Shown here: piece after piece, positions 1 through 5,900 of the stretch | How the letters are laid out: every line of letters starts with the position of its first letter | How positions within the stretch are numbered: the first letter of the stretch is position 1 | Source: an uncultured Collinsella sp. | GTDB taxonomy: Bacteria; Actinomycetota; Coriobacteriia; Coriobacteriales; Coriobacteriaceae | Assembly (NCBI GenBank): GCA_958370325.1 | Contig: CATXJW010000052.1 | Span: 1-11,721, forward strand | DNA length: 11,721 bases | Direction: 5' to 3' | Position numbers and translations under genes: made by a program | The notes under the pieces: generated by a model | Told to the model about the DNA's origin: nothing | Seen by the model: only the letters and a program-made list of their open reading frames with translations | Databases searched by the model: none

Positions 1-54
1 GGCCGCGGCGGCCCGCGCTGCATGAGCATGCCCTTCTGGCGCGAGGACCTCTAA
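1..54 (+). CDS. arcA: Arginine deiminase, 3' end only (first arcA copy)
   Basis: The first 17 codons and the TAA stop read GRGGPRCMSMPFWREDL, the C-terminal end of an arginine deiminase. It includes the catalytic cysteine in the RCMSMP motif. The rest of the gene lies before the window. The nucleotides are identical, third positions included, to the last 54 bases of the full arcA at 3091-3144, and base 55 also matches base 3145. Family knowledge: arginine deiminase hydrolyses arginine to citrulline and ammonia in the cytoplasm. The identity implies a very recent duplication, gene conversion, or a repeat collapsed during assembly. Only the 3' tip is visible, so whether the upstream copy is intact cannot be judged. 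Confidence 0.85.
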   Translation, partial: GRGGPRCMSMPFWREDL

Positions 55-87
55 GGTCTTCAAGGGCCCGTACAGGTCATAATACAT

Positions 88-109
88 ACATCTAGCTGCC
101 ATTAGATGT
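88..109. repeat. Small inverted repeat downstream of first arcA
   Basis: ACATCTA at 88-94 and TAGATGT at 103-109 are perfect 7-base arms around an 8-base spacer. They lie between the arcA stop and the GC-rich hairpin at 115-148. This could be a weak RNA stem or a protein site. Nothing further supports a role. Confidence 0.4.
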
Positions 110-114
110 CTCTC

Positions 115-151
115 ATTGGGGCGGTGCGGGTTTTCGCACCGCCCCAATCTT
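115..151 (+). terminator. GC-rich hairpin after first arcA copy
   Basis: Perfect 14-base arms, ATTGGGGCGGTGCG (115-128) and CGCACCGCCCCAAT (135-148), enclose the loop GGTTTT. Only a poor T-tract follows (CTTGT), so termination may be incomplete. Because the aminotransferase gene starts 55 bases further on, read-through from the upstream arcA is a plausible source of its mRNA. Confidence 0.7.
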
Positions 152-190
152 GTATGAGGAACGTTAACACGATTGGATGACTGCTTTTGT

Positions 191-196
191 AAGGAG
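191..196 (+). promoter_or_regulatory. Ribosome binding site deciding the aminotransferase start
   Basis: AAGGAG lies 7 bases before the ATG at 204. The in-frame ATG at 177 has no comparable site, so 204 is the preferred start. Confidence 0.8.
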
Positions 197-203
197 CTTG
201 GCC

Positions 204-1328
204 ATGGACATCAAGACGATTGGCGTTGAGGAATGGCTCAACGTTTGGGAGAAGAGCGCCACGTGGGACATCGCCCAGTCGACGATCTCGTCGCTCACCA
301 TGGGCGAGCTACGTGCGCTTGACGAGCAGGACGGTGCCACGTTCTACGAGCGCCTGGACCGCGAGAAGATGAACTACGGCTGGATCGAGGGTTCGCCGGA
401 GTTTAAGGCCGAGGTCGCCAAGCTCTATCGTCGTGAGGTCAATCCCGACCATATCCTGCAGACCAACGGCTGCACGGGCGCTAACCTCAACGCCATCATG
501 GCTGTTGTCGAGCCCGGCGACCATGTTATCGCCGAGTGGCCCACCTACGCGCCGCTCTACGAGATCCCGCGCACGCTGGGCGCCGAGGTCGAGTATTGGG
601 AGCTTCGCGAGGAACTCGGCTGGAAGCCCGATATCGAGCAGCTCAAGCGCTTGGTGCGCCCCAGCACCAAGCTCATCTGCATCAACAACGCATCGAACCC
701 CATCGGTACGGTGCTCGATGCCGATATGCTCGGCCAGATTGCCGAGATCGCCCGTTCGGTGGGCGCCTACGTGTTGTGCGATGAGGTGTATCTGCCGCTC
801 GAAAACACTGACTCCTTTATGTCGATGGTCGACGTGTACGAGAAGGCCATCGTCACCAACTCGGTGTCCAAGACCTATTCGACGCCTGCGGCCCGCGTGG
901 GCTGGGTCGTGGCCGACGAAGAGGTGTCCAACAGCATCCGCACGTATCGCGACTACACCATGATCTGCGGCGGCGTGTTCAACGACGCCCTGGCGACTTA
1001 CGTGCTCGAGCACAAGGACAAGATTCTCGAGCGCAACCGCAAGATCGTGTTTGGCAACCGCGATATCGCGCAGGCTTGGATCGATACGCAGCATCGCGTG
1101 TCCTGGACGGCCCCGCAGGGCGTGTCCACCTCGTTTATCCAGCTGGATATTCCCGAGGACGACGAGGAGTTCTGCAAGCGCCTGTTGGCTGAGAGGGGAG
1201 TGCTGCTGGTTCCCGGCAGCCGCTTTGGGCTCCCCTGCGGCGCACGCCTGGGCTACTGCGCGAGCGAGGACGTTCTTCGCGAGGGCCTGAGGCTTTTGGG
1301 CGAGGCACTGGCGGAGTTCGATCGCTAG
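204..1328 (+). CDS. arcT: ArcT-like class I/II PLP-dependent aminotransferase
   Basis: A 374-residue fold-type I aminotransferase, normal length for the family. Visible PLP-site residues are Asn165 in NNASNPIG, Asp193 in CDEVY, the Schiff-base lysine Lys223 in SVSKTYS, and Arg231 in AARVGW. Arg348 in RLGYC is the probable substrate-carboxylate arginine. The start at 204 is chosen over the in-frame ATG at 177 because AAGGAG sits 7 bases before it. No signal peptide or membrane segment is seen, so it should be cytoplasmic. It lies between two arginine deiminase copies. Lactobacillus ADI operons carry a putative transaminase named ArcT, and the symbol is assigned on that context. The substrate is not determined by sequence. 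An ornithine, citrulline or arginine-derived substrate would fit, but a general amino-acid aminotransferase cannot be excluded. Confidence 0.8.
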   Translation: MDIKTIGVEEWLNVWEKSATWDIAQSTISSLTMGELRALDEQDGATFYERLDREKMNYGWIEGSPEFKAEVAKLYRREVNPDHILQTNGCTGANLNAIMAVVEPGDHVIAEWPTYAPLYEIPRTLGAEVEYWELREELGWKPDIEQLKRLVRPSTKLICINNASNPIGTVLDADMLGQIAEIARSVGAYVLCDEVYLPLENTDSFMSMVDVYEKAIVTNSVSKTYSTPAARVGWVVADEEVSNSIRTYRDYTMICGGVFNDALATYVLEHKDKILERNRKIVFGNRDIAQAWIDTQHRVSWTAPQGVSTSFIQLDIPEDDEEFCKRLLAERGVLLVPGSRFGLPCGARLGYCASEDVLREGLRLLGEALAEFDR

Positions 1329-1377
1329 GATTCCGATGATCTTCGAGGGCCTTATCCAAATAGGACGAAGATAATCG

Positions 1378-1419
1378 AAAACGGATCCGTTTCCCTAGGG
1401 GAAGCGGGTCCGTTTTTCT
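1378..1419 (+). terminator. Intrinsic terminator of the aminotransferase gene
   Basis: An 18-base-pair stem joins 1378-1395 and 1399-1416, with two G-T wobbles, around a 3-base loop. The T-rich 3' arm runs into TTTTTCT. It lies 50 bases after the stop codon and separates this gene from the arcA control region. Confidence 0.9.
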
Positions 1420-1494
1420 ATACCGAGAAGTCAAGTTGTTACAAATGGGGCCGTAAAGCGAGCCGGTATCCGCTGGGTCTTATACTGAGCTTCC

Positions 1495-1540
1495 GGTGAA
1501 CGGTATCAAGCGTCTGGTAAACGGTAATTTGTTTACCAGA
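1495..1540. promoter_or_regulatory. Candidate operator cluster (direct plus inverted repeat)
   Basis: GGTGAACGGTA at 1495-1505 and GGTAAACGGTA at 1516-1526 are direct repeats exactly 21 bases apart, two helical turns. The second also forms a perfect 10-base inverted repeat: TCTGGTAAAC (1513-1522) with GTTTACCAGA (1531-1540) around an 8-base spacer. The heptamer CGGTATC occurs at 1464-1470 and 1501-1507. The helical phasing and symmetry fit a dimeric DNA-binding regulator. Which one is unknown. Confidence 0.5.
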
Positions 1541-1684
1541 AATGAATAGGACAAACTTTTTTCTGAATAAAAATGAAAATGGTTGAGACGCGGCATGAAT
1601 CGCTAATTCTATTCATAGCTTTATTAGAAATATGCAATTTGAGGGTGGTTTAATAAAGTTAAGTTCCATTTGCTATTTGGATTG

Positions 1685-1696
1685 AAAACGCGTTTT
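1685..1696. promoter_or_regulatory. Perfect 12-base palindrome upstream of arcA
   Basis: AAAACGCGTTTT is a perfect palindrome in the AT-rich region, between other candidate operator motifs. It could be a regulator site. Chance occurrence in AT-rich sequence is possible. Confidence 0.35.
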
Positions 1697-1707
1697 AGCA
1701 CGTAAAT

Positions 1708-1729
1708 ACACTTTATTAAATCAAAGTGT
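1708..1729. promoter_or_regulatory. Candidate Crp/Fnr-type operator upstream of arcA
   Basis: Perfect 7-base arms ACACTTT (1708-1714) and AAAGTGT (1723-1729) flank the 8-base core ATTAAATC. The centre lies about 62 bases before the start site expected from the TATAAA at 1769-1774, where class I Crp/Fnr activators commonly bind. ADI operons in several Gram-positive bacteria are controlled by Crp/Fnr-family ArcR proteins. The half-sites do not match a textbook Crp or Fnr consensus, so the assignment is tentative. Confidence 0.4.
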
Positions 1730-1768
1730 GCCATGCGTGAAGTATATGTGTATGCCGTTCACCCCTCA

Positions 1769-1774
1769 TATAAA
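1769..1774 (+). promoter_or_regulatory. Possible -10 box of arcA
   Basis: TATAAA lies about 130 bases before the arcA start. The region 17 bases upstream (ATGTGT) is a poor -35, which is compatible with an activated promoter. Other AT-rich hexamers nearby could serve instead. Confidence 0.35.
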
Positions 1775-1902
1775 ACCGTTCGGGGGCGAGGTGGAAGTAT
1801 GGACTGATTTTGGATATAAATATGTCGTCAGCAATAACGCCTCACACGGAGGGGCGCTAACGAATCGGCCCTGACAGGGGCCCGAAAGAAAGGTAGGAGG
1901 CC

Positions 1903-3144
1903 ATGACGAAAGGTCTGCACGTGCCTTCCGAGATCGGCAAGCTCAGGAAGGTCTGCCTGCACCGTCCCGGCGACGAGCTCCTCAACCTGCCGCCCGACGA
2001 GCTCGAGCGACTCCTGTTCGACGACGTCCCGTTCCTGGAGGTCGCACAGCAGGAGCACGACACCTTCGCCCAGATCCTGAGGGACCAGGGCGTGGAGGTC
2101 CTCTACCTCGAGAACCTCGTCGCCGAGGTGTTCGACCAGGTCCCCGGCGCCCGCGCCGAGTTCACCGACCAGTACATCGCCGAGGCCGGCATCCGCGGCC
2201 AGCACATGCCGCAGATCGTCCGCGAGAAGCTGGACTCCATCGAGGACAACCTCGAGTTCGTCAAGAAGACCATGGCCGGCATGACCAAGGCCGAGATCGA
2301 CATGCCCCTCACGGCGTCCACGACCCTCGACTCCCTGGTCAACTCCGAGTCCGAGTCCGACCTGATCATCGACCCGATGCCCAACCTCTACTTCACCCGC
2401 GACCCGTTCGCGGTCGTCGGCGAGGGCGTCAACCTCAACCGCATGTACTCGGTCACCCGCAACCGCGAGACCCTGTACGGCAAGTACGTCTTCAAGTACC
2501 ACCCCGACTACAAGGACGTCTCCCTGTACTTCCGCCGCGACTGCCAGTTCCACACCGAGGGCGGCGACGTGCTGAACATCAACGAGAAGACCCTCGCCGT
2601 CGGCATCTCCCAGCGCACCCAGGCCGCCGCTATCGACGTCATGGCCCAGAACATCTTCTGGAACTCCGACTCCAAGGTCGAGCGCATCCTGGCCTTCGAC
2701 ATCCCGGTCTCGCGCGCCTTCATGCACCTCGACACGGTCTTCACCCAGATCGACGTCGATAAGTTCACGATCCACCCCGCCATCATGGGCACCCTGCGCG
2801 TCTACGAGCTGACCGCCGGCAAGAACCCGGGCGACGTGAACATCCGCCTGATCGAGGACACCCTCGAGCACGTCCTGGAGGACGCCACCGGCGTCGACCA
2901 GGTCAAGCTGATCCCCTGCGGCGGCGGCGACCCGATCGCGGCCTCCCGCGAGCAGTGGAACGACGGCTCCAACACCCTGTGCGTCGAGCCCGGCAAGATC
3001 TGCGTCTACGCCCGCAACACCGTCACCAACGACGTGCTGTACAAGGAGGGCCTGGACCTTCTCGTCGTGCCCTCCGCCGAGCTCTCCCGCGGCCGCGGCG
3101 GCCCGCGCTGCATGAGCATGCCCTTCTGGCGCGAGGACCTCTAA
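1903..3144 (+). CDS. arcA: Arginine deiminase
   Basis: A 413-residue cytoplasmic enzyme that converts arginine to citrulline and ammonia, the first step of the ADI pathway. Length and motifs match the family: FTRDP (Asp167), HTEGGD (Glu219), MHLDTVFT (His275, Asp277), and the catalytic Cys403 in PRCMSMP. The N-terminus, HVPSEIGKLRKVCLHRPG, is the usual family opening, so the ATG at 1903 is secure. AGGAGG ends only 2 bases before it, but an AAAGG at 1889-1893 sits at a better distance. Codon use is extreme: by hand count only 9 of 413 codons end in A or T, six of them among the first 48 codons. The next gene, arcB, has about 38 of 331. The last 54 bases repeat those at the start of the window. 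Arginine deiminase is also known to raise pH and aid acid survival. Confidence 0.97.
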   Translation: MTKGLHVPSEIGKLRKVCLHRPGDELLNLPPDELERLLFDDVPFLEVAQQEHDTFAQILRDQGVEVLYLENLVAEVFDQVPGARAEFTDQYIAEAGIRGQHMPQIVREKLDSIEDNLEFVKKTMAGMTKAEIDMPLTASTTLDSLVNSESESDLIIDPMPNLYFTRDPFAVVGEGVNLNRMYSVTRNRETLYGKYVFKYHPDYKDVSLYFRRDCQFHTEGGDVLNINEKTLAVGISQRTQAAAIDVMAQNIFWNSDSKVERILAFDIPVSRAFMHLDTVFTQIDVDKFTIHPAIMGTLRVYELTAGKNPGDVNIRLIEDTLEHVLEDATGVDQVKLIPCGGGDPIAASREQWNDGSNTLCVEPGKICVYARNTVTNDVLYKEGLDLLVVPSAELSRGRGGPRCMSMPFWREDL

Positions 3145-3156
3145 GTCTTTCCGTTT

Positions 3157-3204
3157 CCGGTGCGGTCCCCCTACAACCGCACCGGTTTCGCCCGTCAAAC
3201 GGGC
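3157..3204 (+). terminator. Double hairpin between arcA and arcB (attenuator or RNA-processing site)
   Basis: A perfect 10-base-pair stem joins CCGGTGCGGT (3157-3166) and ACCGCACCGG (3176-3185) with a 9-base loop. A second stem follows at once: GCCCGT (3190-3195) with ACGGGC (3199-3204), 3-base loop. No T-tract follows directly; the nearest is at about 3228-3233. Partial termination or protection of the arcA mRNA 3' end, giving more arcA than arcB, is a reasonable reading. Confidence 0.6.
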
Positions 3205-3249
3205 ACCGCTACTATTTACGTAATTCATTTTTTCGAAAGGATTTGAACC

Positions 3250-4245
3250 ATGGGTGTTAACCTCTCCGGCCGTAGCTTCCTCAAGCTCCTCGACCTCACC
3301 ACCGAGGAGATCGAGTACCTGCTCAAGCTCTCCAAGAATTTCAAGGACATGAAGCGCGCTGGCGTTCCGCACCGTTATCTCGAGGGCAAGAACATCGTTC
3401 TGCTCTTCCAGAAGACCTCCACTCGTACCCGCTGCGCCTTCGAGGTCGGCGGCATGGATCTTGGCATGGGCGTCACCTACCTCGATCCCGGTTCGTCCCA
3501 GATGGGCAAGAAGGAGTCCATCGAGGACACCGCCCGCGTTCTCGGCCGCATGTATGACGGCATCGAGTTCCGTGGCTTTGCCCAGGACGACGTCGAGGAG
3601 CTCGCTGCTAAGTCGGGCGTGCCCGTATGGAATGGCCTGACCACCGAGTGGCACCCCACCCAGATGCTCGCCGACATCCTGACCGTCCAGGAGAACTTCA
3701 ATTACGACATCAAGGGCAAGACCCTCGTCTTCATGGGCGACTGCAAGAACAACGTCGCTCGCTCCCTCATGGTCGTCTGCTCCAAGCTCGGCATGAACTT
3801 CGTGGCCTGCGGCCCCGAGGAGTGCATGCCCGCTGACGACGTCATCGAGGCCTGCAAGCCCATCGCCGAGGCCAACGGCTGCACCATCAAGCTGACCACC
3901 GACGTCAAGGACGGCGTCACCGGTGCCGACGTTATCTACACCGACGTGTGGGTCTCCATGGGCGAGCCTGACGAGGTCTGGGCCGAGCGCATCGCTCAGC
4001 TCACCCCGTATCGTGTCACCTCCGAGGTCATGGCTATGGCCAACCCGGGTGCCATCTTCCTGCACTGCCTGCCCAGCTTCCACGACACCAACACCACCAT
4101 TGGCGCCGAGAAGTGCGAGCAGTTCGGCATCACCGAGCAGGAGGTCACTGACGAGGTCTTCGAGAGCCCCGCTTCCAAGGTCTTCGACGAGGCCGAGAAC
4201 CGCATGCACACCATCAAGGCTGTCATGTACGCCACGCTCAAGTAA
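3250..4245 (+). CDS. arcB: Ornithine carbamoyltransferase, catabolic
   Basis: A 331-residue cytoplasmic transferase, the usual family length. It has the carbamoyl-phosphate motif STRTR at 57-61, HPTQ at 135-138, FMGDCKNNVARS at 161-172, the ornithine-binding segment DVWVSMGE at 232-239, and HCLP at 272-275. AAAGGA at 3236-3241 lies 8 bases before the ATG. Placement directly after arcA argues for the catabolic direction: phosphorolysis of citrulline to ornithine and carbamoyl phosphate. Sequence alone does not separate ArcB from biosynthetic ArgF, and no arginine-biosynthesis genes are nearby. Codons are strongly biased to C and G endings but less than in arcA. Confidence 0.95.
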   Translation: MGVNLSGRSFLKLLDLTTEEIEYLLKLSKNFKDMKRAGVPHRYLEGKNIVLLFQKTSTRTRCAFEVGGMDLGMGVTYLDPGSSQMGKKESIEDTARVLGRMYDGIEFRGFAQDDVEELAAKSGVPVWNGLTTEWHPTQMLADILTVQENFNYDIKGKTLVFMGDCKNNVARSLMVVCSKLGMNFVACGPEECMPADDVIEACKPIAEANGCTIKLTTDVKDGVTGADVIYTDVWVSMGEPDEVWAERIAQLTPYRVTSEVMAMANPGAIFLHCLPSFHDTNTTIGAEKCEQFGITEQEVTDEVFESPASKVFDEAENRMHTIKAVMYATLK

Positions 4246-4260
4246 GAGCATCTAGCATCT

Positions 4261-4299
4261 CGCTCGGGGTGTATTGCTGCACACCCCGAGCGGTTTTAT
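4261..4299 (+). terminator. Intrinsic terminator after arcB
   Basis: Perfect 12-base arms CGCTCGGGGTGT (4261-4272) and ACACCCCGAGCG (4281-4292) enclose an 8-base loop and are followed by GTTTTAT. This should end or strongly reduce transcription before the carrier gene. Confidence 0.9.
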
Positions 4300-4308
4300 C
4301 TGGTAATA

Positions 4309-4359
4309 ATCTCGCATCAAGCGGCAGGCACGGCACGGAAGAGCCGCTTCGGGCGAGAT
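4309..4359 (+). promoter_or_regulatory. Two-tier stem-loop in the leader of the carrier gene
   Basis: ATCTCGC (4309-4315) pairs with GCGAGAT (4353-4359), and AAGCGGC (4319-4325) pairs with GCCGCTT (4343-4349). A symmetrical 3x3 internal loop separates the two helices and the apical loop has 17 bases. The structure ends 16 bases before the ribosome binding site. It could be an RNA control element or, as DNA, an operator overlapping a possible TAATAAT -10 at 4304-4310. Confidence 0.5.
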
Positions 4360-4375
4360 CAGTAAATGATTTATG

Positions 4376-4383
4376 AAGGGGGG
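4376..4383 (+). promoter_or_regulatory. Ribosome binding site deciding the carrier start
   Basis: AAGGGGGG abuts an in-frame ATG at 4384, which is too close for use, and follows the in-frame ATG at 4366. It is well spaced (9 bases) only for the ATG at 4393. Confidence 0.7.
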
Positions 4384-4392
4384 ATGAGAACT

Positions 4393-5871
4393 ATGACTGA
4401 GACCGCTAAGAAAAAGCGCGGTATGCCTTCATCGTTCACCATTCTTCTTGCTCTGCTGGCAATTGTCGCAGTGATTACCGTTATCGTCTCCGGCACGTCC
4501 GGCGGCGCGGTTACTGCCGCCCGTCTGAGCGATTTCTGCACCGCCCCGATCCTGGGCTTCGCTGACGCTCTGCCCGTCTGCCTCTTCGTTATGATCCTGG
4601 GCGGCTTCCTCGGCATGATGACCGAGACCGGCGCCCTGGACAACGGCATCGCCGTTCTGGTGCAGAAGCTTAAGGGCAATGAGATCATGCTCATTCCCGT
4701 GCTGATGCTCATCTTCTCCCTCGGTGGTACCACCTATGGTATGTGCGAGGAGACCGTTCCCTTCTACGCCCTGCTCGCTGCTACCATGATGGCCGCTGGC
4801 TTCGACCCTATGGTCGGCGCCGCTACCGTCCTGCTCGGCGCTGGCTGCGGCTGCCTCGGCTCCACGGTTAACCCGTTCGCCGTCGGCGCTGCCGTCGACG
4901 CTCTGACCGGCGTTGACATTGCCGTGAATCAGTCCATCATCATCGGCCTCGGTGCCGTCCTGTGGATTGTCACTACCGCCATGTCCATCGTCTTCGTGAT
5001 GAACTATGCCAAGAAGGTCAAGGCCGACAAGGGTTCCACCATCCTGTCGATGCAGGAGCTCAAGGACGCCGAAGAGGCTCACGGTAAGGCTGCTTCCGAG
5101 GTTCACAAGGAGGTCAAGCTCACCGGTCGTCAGAAGGGTGTTCTGATCGCCTTCGCCTTCACCTTCGTCGTCATGATCGTCGGCTTCATCCCGCTGGCAG
5201 ACCTTAACGAGGGCGTCGCCAACTTCTTTGACGCTGGCGCTGTCTACGATGCCGACGGTAACACCGTCGTCCAGGGCTGGTCTGCCCTGATCACCGGCCT
5301 GCCCATTGGTCAGTGGTACTTCGACGAGGCTTCCACCTGGTTCTTCCTCATGGCTATCCTGATCGGTATCATCGGTGGCCTGTCCGAGAAGCAGATCGTC
5401 AACACCTTCATCACCGGTGCTGCCGACATGATGTCCGTTGTTCTCGTCATCGCCCTCGCCCGTGGTATCTCCGTCCTCATGGCTAACACCGGCCTCGACG
5501 TCTATGTCCTCGACGCTGCCGCCAATGCGCTGGCTGGCCTGTCCGGCGTGATCTTCGCTCCCATGAGCTTCCTGGTCTACTTCGGCCTGTCCTTCCTGAT
5601 CCCCTCGACCTCTGGTATGGCTACCGTCTCCATGCCCATCATGGGACCGCTGGCTGTTAAGCTCGGCTTCTCGCCTGAGGTCATGGTCATGATCTTCTCC
5701 GCCGCCATCGGTGTCGTGAACCTGTTCACCCCGACCTCCGGCGCCATCATGGGCGGCCTCGCCCTGGCCAAGATCGAGTGGACGACCTGGCTCAAGTTTG
5801 CCCTTAAGCTCATCGTCGCGCTCTCCGTCGTCTGCGCCATCATCCTGACCGTCGCCTGCGTGTTGATCTAA
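4393..5871 (+). CDS. yfcC: YfcC/DcuC-family carrier, probable arginine/ornithine antiporter
   Basis: A 492-residue polytopic membrane protein, close to the roughly 500 residues usual for YfcC proteins (C4-dicarboxylate anaerobic carrier fold). About 11-13 hydrophobic segments can be read, beginning near residues 15-33. A hydrophilic segment at about 206-248 separates two halves. Conserved family motifs include GGTTYGMCEET (111-121), FLIPSTSGMAT (401-411) and LFTPTSGAIMGG (444-455). The start at 4393 is preferred to ATGs at 4366 and 4384 because of the AAGGGGGG site. YfcC relatives are often annotated as basic amino-acid antiporters, and its position after arcA-arcB supports arginine/ornithine exchange. 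Substrate and stoichiometry are inferred. It is not recognisably the classical APC-family ArcD. Confidence 0.88.
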   Translation: MTETAKKKRGMPSSFTILLALLAIVAVITVIVSGTSGGAVTAARLSDFCTAPILGFADALPVCLFVMILGGFLGMMTETGALDNGIAVLVQKLKGNEIMLIPVLMLIFSLGGTTYGMCEETVPFYALLAATMMAAGFDPMVGAATVLLGAGCGCLGSTVNPFAVGAAVDALTGVDIAVNQSIIIGLGAVLWIVTTAMSIVFVMNYAKKVKADKGSTILSMQELKDAEEAHGKAASEVHKEVKLTGRQKGVLIAFAFTFVVMIVGFIPLADLNEGVANFFDAGAVYDADGNTVVQGWSALITGLPIGQWYFDEASTWFFLMAILIGIIGGLSEKQIVNTFITGAADMMSVVLVIALARGISVLMANTGLDVYVLDAAANALAGLSGVIFAPMSFLVYFGLSFLIPSTSGMATVSMPIMGPLAVKLGFSPEVMVMIFSAAIGVVNLFTPTSGAIMGGLALAKIEWTTWLKFALKLIVALSVVCAIILTVACVLI

Positions 5872-5893
5872 GTACCCCACGGGTACCCCACGG
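5872..5893 (+). repeat. Tandem 11-base repeat directly after the carrier stop
   Basis: GTACCCCACGG occurs twice without a gap (5872-5882 and 5883-5893), beginning immediately after the TAA. It may be slippage or part of the 3' structured region. No function is recognised. Confidence 0.8.
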
Positions 5894-5900
5894 AAACCTT

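Larger units (their letters stand above)
1420..1902 (+). promoter_or_regulatory. Long AT-rich arcA control region and leader
   Basis: No convincing gene is seen in this stretch of nearly 500 bases. From about 1540 to 1780 it is markedly AT-rich against the GC-rich surroundings. It holds repeated and palindromic motifs (listed separately), a possible -10 box TATAAA at 1769-1774 without a good -35, and a GC-rich leader from about 1780. The leader contains two weak stems: CGCCTC with GGGGCG, and GGCCC at 1867-1871 with GGGCC at 1878-1882. A weak -35 plus many upstream motifs suggests activator-dependent expression of arcA; this is inference. Confidence 0.65.

Noticed and set aside
177..203. Nine-codon N-terminal extension of the aminotransferase
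   Set aside because: No ribosome binding site for the ATG at 177, while AAGGAG is ideally placed for 204.
1573..1653. 26-codon ORF in the AT-rich arcA control region
   Set aside because: No ribosome binding site and no protein-like character. It overlaps candidate regulatory motifs.
1828..4251. 807-codon open frame on the minus strand across arcA and arcB
   Set aside because: It is antisense to two well-identified genes. Its composition (rich in Val, Leu, Asp, Gly) is the mirror of strong GC3 bias, and it has no recognisable domain.
4429..5880. 483-codon minus-strand frame opposite the carrier
   Set aside because: Asp/Gly/His-rich shadow of the membrane-protein gene created by codon bias. 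No family resemblance.
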